Source of the DNA: Alphaproteobacteria bacterium
GTDB taxonomy: Bacteria; Pseudomonadota; Alphaproteobacteria; Rhodobacterales; Rhodobacteraceae
DNA length: 10,830 nt
Reading direction: 5' to 3'
Assembly (NCBI GenBank): GCA_030425945.1
Contig: JAUHZL010000057.1
Location: 1 to 10,830, forward strand
Shown: piece after piece, positions 1-4,983 of the stretch
Layout: every line of letters starts with the position of its first letter
Numbering within the stretch: the stretch's first letter is position 1
The notes under the pieces: model-generated
Database searches by the model: none
What the model saw: the letters and a program-made list of their open reading frames with translations, nothing else
Told to the model about the DNA's origin: nothing
Translations under genes and position numbers: made by a program

Positions 1-50
1 GCGCAACCAGCCGGTCATCAGCTTCGGCGTGACCCGGACGCAGGACGCGG
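1..50 (+). repeat. Direct repeat, copy A of tandem gene duplication
   Basis: Positions 1-50 match positions 402-451 at 48 of 50 bases, with differences at 17/418 (a/g) and 49/450 (g/a). The sequences diverge immediately after the repeat, so the two proteins have different C-terminal tails. The repeat is cut by the window start and may be longer upstream. Confidence 0.85.
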
Positions 51-70
51 TCGCTGAGCGCATCTTTTAA
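1..70 (+). CDS. 3' end of small secreted/outer-membrane-like protein (copy 1, partial)
   Basis: Only the last 22 codons are in the window, read from position 2 to the TAA at 68-70. The visible peptide contains NQPVISFGVTRTQDA and ends in RIF. It is nearly identical to residues 89-104 of the next gene, so this is the upstream member of a tandem pair. Ending in Phe fits the terminal strand of an outer-membrane beta-barrel, but 22 residues cannot prove that. From memory, similar short proteins in Rhodobacterales carry a signal peptide followed by a DPTxFxGLxFSFG-like start; that is family recollection, not seen here. The function is unknown. A hairpin follows 17 nt after the stop. Confidence 0.6.
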   Translation, partial: RNQPVISFGVTRTQDAVAERIF

Positions 71-87
71 TCCACTCTGGATTTGAT

Positions 88-113
88 CCGCTGGCGGGGA
101 TGCCCGCCAGCGG
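88..113 (+). terminator. Hairpin after copy 1, candidate terminator
   Basis: There is a perfect 11-bp stem, CCGCTGGCGGG (88-98) with CCCGCCAGCGG (103-113), and a GATG loop. It begins 17 nt after the stop of the upstream gene. No real T-run follows (TCGCTTG), so it is either a weak intrinsic terminator or a processing/stability hairpin. The ATG in its loop (100-102) opens an open frame but has no ribosome binding site and would be buried in the stem. Confidence 0.5.
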
Positions 114-128
114 TCGCTTGCCTGACCC

Positions 129-135
129 AGGAGGT
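129..135 (+). promoter_or_regulatory. Strong Shine-Dalgarno (AGGAGGT) of copy 2
   Basis: AGGAGGT is a near-perfect anti-16S complement and lies 6 nt before the GTG at 142. It is the best ribosome binding site in the window. It shows that a gene starts at about 140-143 and argues against the ATG at 100. Confidence 0.6.
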
Positions 136-141
136 CATCCT

Positions 142-495
142 GTGGGTCCTGCGGGTACTCTTTCAGTCCACCCCAGCCCCCTCGCTGATCCGACCGGCTT
201 TCTCGGCCTCAGCTTCTCCTTCGGTAACAACCAGCTCTCCACCGGCGTCAGCGCCCGGGTGCTGAGCAACGACACCTCCACCGAATGGGCCGCCGGGGCT
301 GGCGTCAGCTATTACTTCACCGGCGAAACCGGTGCCGGCGTCGACCTCGGCGTGGCCCGCAACTTCACCAACAGTGCGGGCTTCATGGGCTATGACTTCC
401 TGCGCAACCAGCCGGTCGTCAGCTTCGGCGTGACCCGGACGCAGGACGCAGCCCCGGCGGCGGAGCCGCCCGGTTTCGGACTGATCCTGGAATGA
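142..495 (+). CDS. Small secreted/outer-membrane-like protein, copy 2; possibly lacks a working signal peptide
   Basis: This is a 117-aa reading frame starting at GTG 142, chosen because AGGAGGT sits 6 nt upstream. From about residue 16 the protein (ADPTGFLGLSFSFG onward) alternates polar and hydrophobic residues with many Gly, Tyr and Phe. It includes GAGVSYYFTGETGAGVDLG and GYDFLRNQPVVSFG, which looks like short beta-strands of an exported beta-rich protein. A sequence such as LADPTGF is a plausible signal-peptidase cleavage context, yet the preceding residues (GPAGTLSVHPSP) have no hydrophobic core. In the next frame the same DNA encodes WVLRVLF, so a one-base loss in the C-run near 178-182 may have broken the signal peptide. 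It is a tandem paralogue of the gene ending at 70. The C-terminus (PPGFGLILE) differs from copy 1. It may be a functional variant or a decaying pseudogene; the function is unknown. Confidence 0.55.
   Translation: MGPAGTLSVHPSPLADPTGFLGLSFSFGNNQLSTGVSARVLSNDTSTEWAAGAGVSYYFTGETGAGVDLGVARNFTNSAGFMGYDFLRNQPVVSFGVTRTQDAAPAAEPPGFGLILE
402..451 (+). repeat. Direct repeat, copy B of tandem gene duplication
   Basis: This is the second copy of the 50-nt repeat at 1-50. It lies inside the 142-495 gene and encodes RNQPVVSFGVTRTQDA. The offset between copies is 401 nt, about one gene length, which is what tandem duplication of a short gene (or later gene conversion) would give. Confidence 0.85.
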
Positions 496-503
496 TCCTG
501 CCG

Positions 504-522
504 TGGGGGGCGCAATCCCCCA
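504..522 (+). terminator. GC hairpin just after copy 2
   Basis: TGGGGG (504-509) pairs with CCCCCA (517-522) across a 7-nt loop, 8 nt after the stop at 495. No T-run follows. It is the first of two successive hairpins between the copy 2 gene and the convergent methyltransferase gene. Confidence 0.35.
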
Positions 523-540
523 GTGCCTGACCCTTGATCC

Positions 541-567
541 GGGCGGTCCGCAGGGCCGCCCGTTTCC
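541..567 (+). terminator. Candidate intrinsic terminator
   Basis: GGGCGGTCC (541-549) pairs with GGGCCGCCC (553-561) over 9 bp with one G-U pair and a GCA loop. It is followed by GTTTCCC on the + strand, a short T-run by the standard of this GC content. It sits between convergent genes ending at 495 (+) and 589 (-), where a terminator is expected. Confidence 0.5.
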
Positions 568-588
568 CGTGCCCCGGCAACCAGCCCC

Positions 589-1698
589 TCACAACACCCC
601 GGTCCGGTGCAGCGTGATCTTCAGCCCGCCGTGCGGGATCGGGCCGAGCGGGTCGCGGAAGGTCAGGCCGGTCGCCTTGGCCAGCCCGCCGTCCGAGGTC
701 ACCAGCCCCACGCGCCAGCCCGCGAAGCGCTCGGTCAGCACCTTGCCGAGCGCGCCGTAGAGCGAGAACAGGAGTTTCCGGTCCCCGATCCGCGCGCCGT
801 AGGGCGGGTTGACCATCACGAGGCCCGGCGGCCCCTCGGGGCGCACGAGGTCGCTGACCGCGCCCCGCGTGAAGCGGCAGCGCTCGGCCACCCCGGCCCG
901 CGCCGCGTTCTCGCTGGCCGAGCTGATCGCCCCCGCGTCCCGGTCCGAGCCGTAGCACGACAGCCCCGCCGCCCGCTCCGGCGCGCCCGCCCGCAGCGCG
1001 TCCCAGGCATCCGCTTCGAACACCGCCAGCCGCTCGAAGGCGAAGGCGCGCGACCGGCCGGGGAACAGCCCCGCCGCGATCTCGGCCGCCTCGATCGGGA
1101 AGGTGCCCGAGCCGCACATCGGGTCCAGCACCGGCTCGCGCCCGTCATAGGCGCAGGCGCGCAGGAACAGCGCCGCCAGCGTCTCGCGCATCGGGGCCTT
1201 GCCGACCGAGGCCTTGTGCCCCCGCTTGTGCAGGCTCTCGCCCGAGGTATCGACGCTGATCGTGCAGAGGTCGTCGTCGATCCTGAGCTTCAGCCGCACC
1301 TCGGCCTCGTCCGACAGCGGCACGCCCAGCGTCTCGGTGAGCGCGCGCTCGACGCGCTGCGCGGCGGCCCCGGCATGGTAGATGCGGCTGGCGCGGCAGG
1401 TCGCCTCGACCTTGACCGGCACGTCGGGGCGCAGCACGGCGGCCCAGTCCAGCTTGCGCGCGCGCTTGTCGAGCTGCGCGAGGTGCATCGCCCGGAAACT
1501 GGCGATCCGCACCAGCACCCGGCCCGCGCCGCGCAGCACGAGGTTGGCGCGCATCGCCTCGGTCCAGTCGCCCGTCACGCTGACGCCGCCGGGGCCGGGG
1601 GTCGCACTCTGGAATCCGGCCGCGCGCGCCTCCTCGGCCAGAAGCGGTTCCAGCCCGGGCGGGGCGACGAGGAAGATGTCGAGCGGGGCATCGGTCAT
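589..1698 (-). CDS. THUMP-domain class I SAM-dependent RNA (guanine-N2) methyltransferase, RlmL-type
   Basis: This 369-aa protein belongs to the COG0116 family, which methylates guanine N2 in RNA. In E. coli the RlmL part modifies G2445 of 23S rRNA, but the exact target here is inferred. Residues 1-155 form the ferredoxin-like and THUMP RNA-binding region, ending in the typical SGESLHKRGHK (152-162). The Rossmann methyltransferase domain follows, with the SAM-binding loop DPMCGSGT (192-199) and the catalytic NPPYG (297-301). It corresponds to the RlmL half only; the RlmK half fused in E. coli is absent, as is usual outside gammaproteobacteria. The ATG start at 1698 is supported by AGGGA at 1705-1709 (minus strand), 6 nt upstream. 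It acts in the cytoplasm on ribosomal RNA. It is transcribed divergently from the oxidoreductase at 1797. Confidence 0.9.
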   Translation of the reverse strand: MTDAPLDIFLVAPPGLEPLLAEEARAAGFQSATPGPGGVSVTGDWTEAMRANLVLRGAGRVLVRIASFRAMHLAQLDKRARKLDWAAVLRPDVPVKVEATCRASRIYHAGAAAQRVERALTETLGVPLSDEAEVRLKLRIDDDLCTISVDTSGESLHKRGHKASVGKAPMRETLAALFLRACAYDGREPVLDPMCGSGTFPIEAAEIAAGLFPGRSRAFAFERLAVFEADAWDALRAGAPERAAGLSCYGSDRDAGAISSASENAARAGVAERCRFTRGAVSDLVRPEGPPGLVMVNPPYGARIGDRKLLFSLYGALGKVLTERFAGWRVGLVTSDGGLAKATGLTFRDPLGPIPHGGLKITLHRTGVL

Positions 1699-1710
1699 CC
1701 CGCTTCCCTA

Positions 1711-1738
1711 GCCGCTCGCGCCGCCGCGCGCGAGAGGC
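1711..1738. promoter_or_regulatory. Imperfect 11-bp dyad in divergent intergenic region (candidate operator)
   Basis: GCCGCTCGCGC (1711-1721) and GCGCGAGAGGC (1728-1738) are inverted repeats matching at 10 of 11 positions around a 6-nt centre. The element lies between the methyltransferase start (1698, minus) and the oxidoreductase start (1797, plus), just upstream of a possible -35 at 1741. It could be a binding site for a dimeric regulator or a hairpin in the methyltransferase leader. No regulator gene is in the window. Confidence 0.35.
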
Positions 1739-1740
1739 AC

Positions 1741-1769
1741 TTGCATTCCCGCGCGCCCCGCGTCCCTAT
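1741..1769 (+). promoter_or_regulatory. Possible promoter of the DUF1932-ligA-ligB module
   Basis: TTGCAT (1741-1746), a 17-nt spacer, then CCCTAT (1764-1769). The -35 is a reasonable match but the -10 is weak. It would place the transcription start about 20 nt before the ATG at 1797. It was chosen mainly for position and for being the only TTGNNN with correct spacing. Confidence 0.3.
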
Positions 1770-1796
1770 CGCCCCGGACGCAGGGGAGGGCGCGAC

Positions 1797-2675
1797 ATGC
1801 AGGACATCACCTTCATCGGGTTCGGCGAGGCCGGCGGGGCCATCGTCTCGGGCTGGGGGGCGCGGGACGGGATCGCGGCCTACGACCTGAAGACCGACGC
1901 GCCCGACACCGCCGCCGCGATGCGCGACCGGATGACCGCCCACGGCGTCACCCCCTGCGACAGCGCCGCCGAGGCGGTCGCCCGCGCCGACATGGTGCTC
2001 TGCACCGTCACCGCCGACCAGGCCGTCACCGCCGCCCGCACCGCCGCGCCGCACCTGCGCGCTGGCACGATCTGGTGCGACCTGAACTCCTGCGCGCCGT
2101 CCTCCAAGCGCGAGGCCGCCGCGATCGTCGAGGGGGCCGGGGGCCGCTACGTCGACGTGGCCGTGATGGCCCCGGTCCACCCCAAGCTGAACATGGTGCC
2201 GCTGCTCGTGTCGGGGCCGCACGCGGGCGAGGTGGCGCCGCGGCTCGCCGCGCTGCCGATGGCCCCGCGCGTGGTCGAGGGGCCGGTCGGCGCGGCCTCG
2301 TCGATCAAGATGATCCGCTCGGTCATGGTGAAGGGGCTGGAGGCGCTGACCGCCGAATGCACGCTGGCCGCCGTCGCCGCGGGGGTCGAGGACGAGGTGC
2401 TCGGCTCGCTGATGAAAAGCCACCCCGGCACCGACTGGCCGGGGCAGGCGGCCTACAACTTCGAGCGCGCGCTGGTCCACGGCGCCCGCCGCGCCGCCGA
2501 GATGGAGGAGGTCGCCAGGACCCTGCGCGACCTCGGCCTGCCCGACGACATGGCCCGCGCCACCGTGCTCTGGGAACGCCGCATCGCCGCCACCGGCCTG
2601 CCCGCCCCCGAGGACGCCCGCGCCACCGGCCCCCGCGCCATCGCCGAGACGCTGCTGCCCGCGCTCCGGGGGTGA
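1797..2675 (+). CDS. NAD(P)-dependent oxidoreductase, 6-phosphogluconate dehydrogenase-like with DUF1932 C-terminus
   Basis: This 292-aa protein has the two-domain fold of beta-hydroxyacid dehydrogenases. Residues 1-160 form the NAD(P)-binding Rossmann domain with IGFGEAGGAI (7-16). Residues from about 165 resemble the helical DUF1932 domain. The conserved lysine of the superfamily is probably K171 in GAASSIKMIRS; the Asn usually four residues later is Ser here. The motif that binds substrate in 3-hydroxyisobutyrate dehydrogenases is replaced by DVAVMAPVHP (120-129). The ATG at 1797 is supported by GGAGG at 1785-1789 with a 7-nt gap. It is followed after 75 nt by LigA and LigB genes, so it probably acts on a ring-cleavage product or on a substrate precursor. 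It is not a LigC-type (Gfo/Idh/MocA) dehydrogenase, which is the known CHMS oxidase of the pathway. The substrate is unknown. Confidence 0.85.
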   Translation: MQDITFIGFGEAGGAIVSGWGARDGIAAYDLKTDAPDTAAAMRDRMTAHGVTPCDSAAEAVARADMVLCTVTADQAVTAARTAAPHLRAGTIWCDLNSCAPSSKREAAAIVEGAGGRYVDVAVMAPVHPKLNMVPLLVSGPHAGEVAPRLAALPMAPRVVEGPVGAASSIKMIRSVMVKGLEALTAECTLAAVAAGVEDEVLGSLMKSHPGTDWPGQAAYNFERALVHGARRAAEMEEVARTLRDLGLPDDMARATVLWERRIAATGLPAPEDARATGPRAIAETLLPALRG

Positions 2676-2683
2676 CGCCGCCG

Positions 2684-2713
2684 GTGACAGCCGCCGCCCC
2701 GCGCGGCTAGACT
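2684..2713 (+). promoter_or_regulatory. Possible promoter of ligAB
   Basis: GTGACA (2684-2689; 5 of 6 to TTGACA), an 18-nt spacer, and TAGACT (2708-2713; 4 of 6 to TATAAT). It lies in the 75-nt gap before ligA and would give a short leader carrying GGAGG at 2739-2743. It suggests ligAB can be transcribed separately from the upstream oxidoreductase. Confidence 0.4.
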
Positions 2714-2750
2714 GGGGCCGGACGGGACTGAGACGGGGGGAGGACAGGCG

Positions 2751-3140
2751 ATGAGCGACAGCGCGAAGTTCGACGCGATTCCGGGCACCTATGTCTTCGA
2801 CGGCAAGCGCTGCCGCGAGGGCTATCACCTGAACATGTTCTGCAAGTCGATGGAGCGCGAGGAGAACCGCCGCGCCTATACCGAGGACCCGGCCGGCTAT
2901 CTCGACCGCTACCCGATGACGCCCGAGCAGCGGCGGCTGGTCGAGGCGCGCGACTGGCTGGGGATGCTGCACGCGGGCGGCAACATCTACTACATGCTGA
3001 AGCTGATCTCGTACGACCGCTCGACGCTGCAGCATGTCGGCGGCCAGATGACCGGCATGACGGTGGACGAGTTCCGCGACATGCTGGCCGAGGGGCGGAT
3101 GGGACCGGCGGGCCTCGGCCCGGCCCGGCAGGCGCGCTGA
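2751..3140 (+). CDS. ligA: Protocatechuate 4,5-dioxygenase-type alpha subunit (LigA-like)
   Basis: This is a 129-aa all-helical small subunit of a class III extradiol dioxygenase. In the LigAB family the alpha subunit caps the active site of the beta subunit, which holds the iron. Family hallmarks are GTYVFDGKRC (12-21), GYHLNMFCKSM (24-34) and ARDWLGMLHAGGNIYYMLKL (66-85). The length fits the family (about 120-140 aa). The ATG is supported by GGAGG (2739-2743) 7 nt upstream. The stop overlaps the ligB start (TGATG, 3138-3142), so translation is probably coupled, as expected for subunits made in equal amounts. The substrate could be protocatechuate or a relative such as gallate or another catechol; the sequence alone does not decide. 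Confidence 0.88.
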   Translation: MSDSAKFDAIPGTYVFDGKRCREGYHLNMFCKSMEREENRRAYTEDPAGYLDRYPMTPEQRRLVEARDWLGMLHAGGNIYYMLKLISYDRSTLQHVGGQMTGMTVDEFRDMLAEGRMGPAGLGPARQAR

Positions 3141-3976
3141 TGGCCCGGATCGTCGCCGGGGTCGGCACCTCGCACATTCCCGCCGTGGGCGCGGCGCTCG
3201 ACCGGGGCGAGCACGGCAATGCCTACTGGGCGCCGATCTTCGCGGGCTTCGAGGGCGCGCGCGACTGGCTGGCCGGGATCGCGCCCGACGTGGCGATCGT
3301 GGTCTACAACGACCACGCCAGCGCCTTCTCGCTGGAGCTGACGCCGACCTTCACGCTGGGCCTCGCCGAGGTGTTCCGCCCCGCCGACCAGGGCTATGGC
3401 CGCCGCAAGGTGCCCGATGTCGCCGGGCACCCGGACCTCGCGGTGCACCTGCTCGAACGGCTGGTGGCGGACGAGTTCGACATGGCGCAGGCGCTCGAGA
3501 TGGACGTGGACCACGGGCTGACCGTGCCGCTGTCGGTGCTCTGCGGCACGCCCGCCGAATGGCCCTTCCCGGTGATCCCGCTGGCGGTCAACGTCATCAA
3601 GTATCCGCAGCCCACCGCCCGGCGCTGTTTCCGGCTGGGCGAGGCCATCGGGCGCGCCGTCGCCAGCTACCCGGAGGACCTGCGCGTCGCGGTGATCGGC
3701 ACCGGCGGCATGTCGCACCAGCTGCAGGGCGAGCGCGCGGGGCTCTGGAACCCCGAGTTCGACCGCGCCTTCCTCGACGACCTGACCGCCGACCCCGACC
3801 GCCTCGCCGCGCTCGACCACGTCACGCTGGTGCGCGACGCGGGCAGCGAGGGGATGGAGCTGATCATGTGGCTGGTGATGCGCGGCGCGCTGGGCACCGC
3901 CCCGCGCGAGGCCTACCGCTTCTACCACTACCCCGCCTCGAACACCGCGCTGGGCCTGATCGCCTTCGAGACCTGA
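3140..3976 (+). CDS. ligB: Class III extradiol dioxygenase beta subunit (LigB-like, protocatechuate 4,5-dioxygenase type)
   Basis: This 278-aa catalytic subunit uses non-haem Fe(II) to open a catechol ring next to the two hydroxyls with O2. In Sphingobium LigB the iron ligands are His12, His61 and Glu242, with His195 as acid/base. The equivalents here are H12 (GTSHIPA), H59 (VVYNDHA), E240 (GSEGMELIMW) and H193 (GTGGMSHQL). All are present and, after the first, shifted by exactly two residues. H125 in DVDHG is also conserved. The enzyme is therefore expected to be active. It starts one base inside the ligA stop codon. The later pathway enzymes (LigC, LigI, LigJ, LigK) are not in this window. 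The true ring substrate is inferred from family only. Confidence 0.9.
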   Translation: MARIVAGVGTSHIPAVGAALDRGEHGNAYWAPIFAGFEGARDWLAGIAPDVAIVVYNDHASAFSLELTPTFTLGLAEVFRPADQGYGRRKVPDVAGHPDLAVHLLERLVADEFDMAQALEMDVDHGLTVPLSVLCGTPAEWPFPVIPLAVNVIKYPQPTARRCFRLGEAIGRAVASYPEDLRVAVIGTGGMSHQLQGERAGLWNPEFDRAFLDDLTADPDRLAALDHVTLVRDAGSEGMELIMWLVMRGALGTAPREAYRFYHYPASNTALGLIAFET

Positions 3977-3982
3977 GCTGCG

Positions 3983-4012
3983 TTGACACCGGGCACGGTG
4001 CGCGCCAACTCT
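3983..4012 (+). promoter_or_regulatory. Possible promoter of the Cys/His/Met peptide-cytochrome c unit, with internal dyad
   Basis: There is a perfect TTGACA at 3983-3988, seven bases after the ligB stop. A -10 element is expected near 4006-4012 (CAACTCT), which is a poor match. Between them lies a small dyad, CACCG (3987-3991) and CGGTG (3996-4000), that could be an operator or part of a short hairpin. A new transcription unit is therefore likely to start here rather than reading on from ligAB. Confidence 0.4.
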
Positions 4013-4044
4013 GCCCCACCCGCCCTTGCCGGAGCCGCCGCCCG

Positions 4045-4371
4045 ATGCTGCGCCCTCTGCTGAGCCTCTGCCTCGCGCTGCTCGTCTGCGCCGCCGCCTT
4101 GCACGCCCTGCCATCGGGCGCCGGGGCTGCGGCGATGGCGACGGACGCGCCGCACGCGATGGCGATGGACGACTGCGCCGACGGCCCGGCGCACGCGGCG
4201 CACGCCGACGGCACTTGCCCGCACCCAGCGGCCTGCATGGCCTGGCTGCCGCCCGTGCCCGCCGCCCCCGCACCCCGCCCCGCGCAGCGGGTCCTGCTCA
4301 GCCCCGGCCCGGTCGCCGTCGCGGCCCCGGTCCGCGCGCTGCCGCCCGACACGCCCCCGCCCCGCGCCTGA
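4045..4371 (+). CDS. Small exported Cys/His/Met-containing protein with Pro-rich C-terminus, CutF-like leader candidate
   Basis: This is a 108-aa protein. Residues 1-30 are a clear signal peptide: LRPLLSLCLALLVCAAALHAL, then small residues to AAA30. The following segment carries potential soft-metal ligands: Met31, 39 and 41, several His (37, 50, 53, 60), and Cys44, Cys58 and Cys64, the last two as CPHPAAC. The rest is Pro/Ala-rich and ends in LPPDTPPPRA. GGAG at 4031-4034 precedes the ATG by 10 nt. The next gene is a c-type cytochrome, separated by 59 nt containing a stem-loop. The combination of export signal, Cys motif, proline-rich tail and following stem-loop resembles CutF of Rhodobacter capsulatus. 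CutF belongs to the small DUF2946-like proteins whose copper-dependent translation controls the next gene. That role is inferred. A simple periplasmic metal-binding protein is the alternative. Confidence 0.65.
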   Translation: MLRPLLSLCLALLVCAAALHALPSGAGAAAMATDAPHAMAMDDCADGPAHAAHADGTCPHPAACMAWLPPVPAAPAPRPAQRVLLSPGPVAVAAPVRALPPDTPPPRA

Positions 4372-4423
4372 TCCGATCCCGACACCCGCGCCCCGGCGGC
4401 GCGTCCCCAGACCCCAGATCGGA
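4372..4423 (+). promoter_or_regulatory. Intergenic stem-loop sequestering the cytochrome c ribosome binding site
   Basis: TCCGATC (4372-4378) begins on the base after the TGA stop of the upstream peptide. It pairs perfectly with GATCGGA (4417-4423). Inside is a second perfect stem, CGCGCC (4387-4392) with GGCGCG (4398-4403), and a 5-nt loop. The GGA at 4421-4423 is the only Shine-Dalgarno-like sequence for the ATG at 4431 and lies wholly in the outer stem. A ribosome pausing on the proline-rich last codons or at the stop would cover the left arm and free the site. This predicts translational coupling or a regulated switch. Confidence 0.55.
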
Positions 4424-4430
4424 CCCGACC

Positions 4431-4880
4431 ATGAACCTTGTCTATTCCGCCCTCGCCGTGGCCGGGGGCCTTGCCCTCGCCGCGGGGATCCTGACCCTCA
4501 CCGCCGACGACGCCCCCGCGCCGCTCGCCGCCACCGGGACCGTGCCCGCCTCGGCCGGGGCGGCCCTGGTGCAGGTGCGCCTGCCCGACGCCCTCAGCCC
4601 CGGCGCGGTCCTCGGCAAGACCGCCTTCGACGCCCGCTGCGCCCAGTGCCACGGCGACAACGCCGCCGGGCGCGACGGCTTCGGCCCGCCGCTGGTGCAC
4701 CGGATCTACGAGCCGTCACACCACGGCGACATGGCCTTCCTGATGGCGGTGCGGAACGGCGTGATCGCGCATCACTGGCGCTTCGGGGACATGCCCGCGC
4801 AACCGGGCCTGACCGACGCCGACGTGGCCGCCATCGTGGCCTATGTCCGCGAACTGCAACGCGCCAACGGCATCGACTGA
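4431..4880 (+). CDS. Monohaem c-type cytochrome, exported or membrane-anchored
   Basis: This is a 149-aa protein. Residues 4-22 are a hydrophobic segment (VYSALAVAGGLALAAGILT) that is either a cleaved signal or an uncleaved anchor into the periplasm. A low-complexity Ala/Pro linker follows to about residue 55, then one class I cytochrome c domain. The haem attachment site is CAQCH (70-74), and the probable axial methionine is M121 in RFGDMPAQ. The C-terminal helix is LTDADVAAIVAYVRELQ. The domain also has paired histidines (H97-H98 and H114-H115) around HHGDMAFL and AHHWRFGDM. In my recollection, cytochromes of this type occur in Rhodobacterales copper-resistance operons. The ribosome binding site is buried in the upstream stem-loop. 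It would carry electrons in the periplasm; the partners are unknown. Confidence 0.88.
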   Translation: MNLVYSALAVAGGLALAAGILTLTADDAPAPLAATGTVPASAGAALVQVRLPDALSPGAVLGKTAFDARCAQCHGDNAAGRDGFGPPLVHRIYEPSHHGDMAFLMAVRNGVIAHHWRFGDMPAQPGLTDADVAAIVAYVRELQRANGID

Positions 4881-4894
4881 GACTGGCGCGCCCC

Positions 4895-4919
4895 GCGCGC
4901 AGGGAGTTTTCCCGCGCGC
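4895..4919 (+). terminator. Bulged GC hairpin after the cytochrome gene
   Basis: GCGCGC (4895-4900), a bulged A, and GGGA (4902-4905) pair with TCCC (4910-4913) and GCGCGC (4914-4919) around a GTTT loop. It starts 15 nt after the cytochrome stop. No T-run follows, so termination is uncertain. It overlaps the only candidate -35 region of the next gene. Confidence 0.3.
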
Positions 4920-4935
4920 CGGGACCGGCTAACGT
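4907..4935 (+). promoter_or_regulatory. Weak promoter candidate of the FAD-linked oxidase gene
   Basis: TTTTCC (4907-4912), a 17-nt spacer, then TAACGT (4930-4935) within GGCTAACG. Each half matches the sigma70 consensus at only three positions. A separate start is plausible because the gap from the cytochrome stop is 103 nt. AGGGAGG at 4971-4977 is the ribosome binding site. Confidence 0.25.
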
Positions 4936-4983
4936 CGCCCCGTCGCGCCGCGACCGGACCCGCGGCGCGAAGGGAGGACGACC

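Noticed and set aside
100..141. ATG at 100 as the start of the second small gene
   Set aside because: It sits in the loop of a perfect 11-bp hairpin, lacks a Shine-Dalgarno, and would precede the strong AGGAGGT at 129-135 that points to a start near 142.
1797..2675. Identity as LigC or as genuine 6-phosphogluconate dehydrogenase
   Set aside because: LigC belongs to the Gfo/Idh/MocA fold and shares no motifs here. At 292 aa the protein is much shorter than Gnd-type 6PGDH, and its C-terminal half fits DUF1932 instead.
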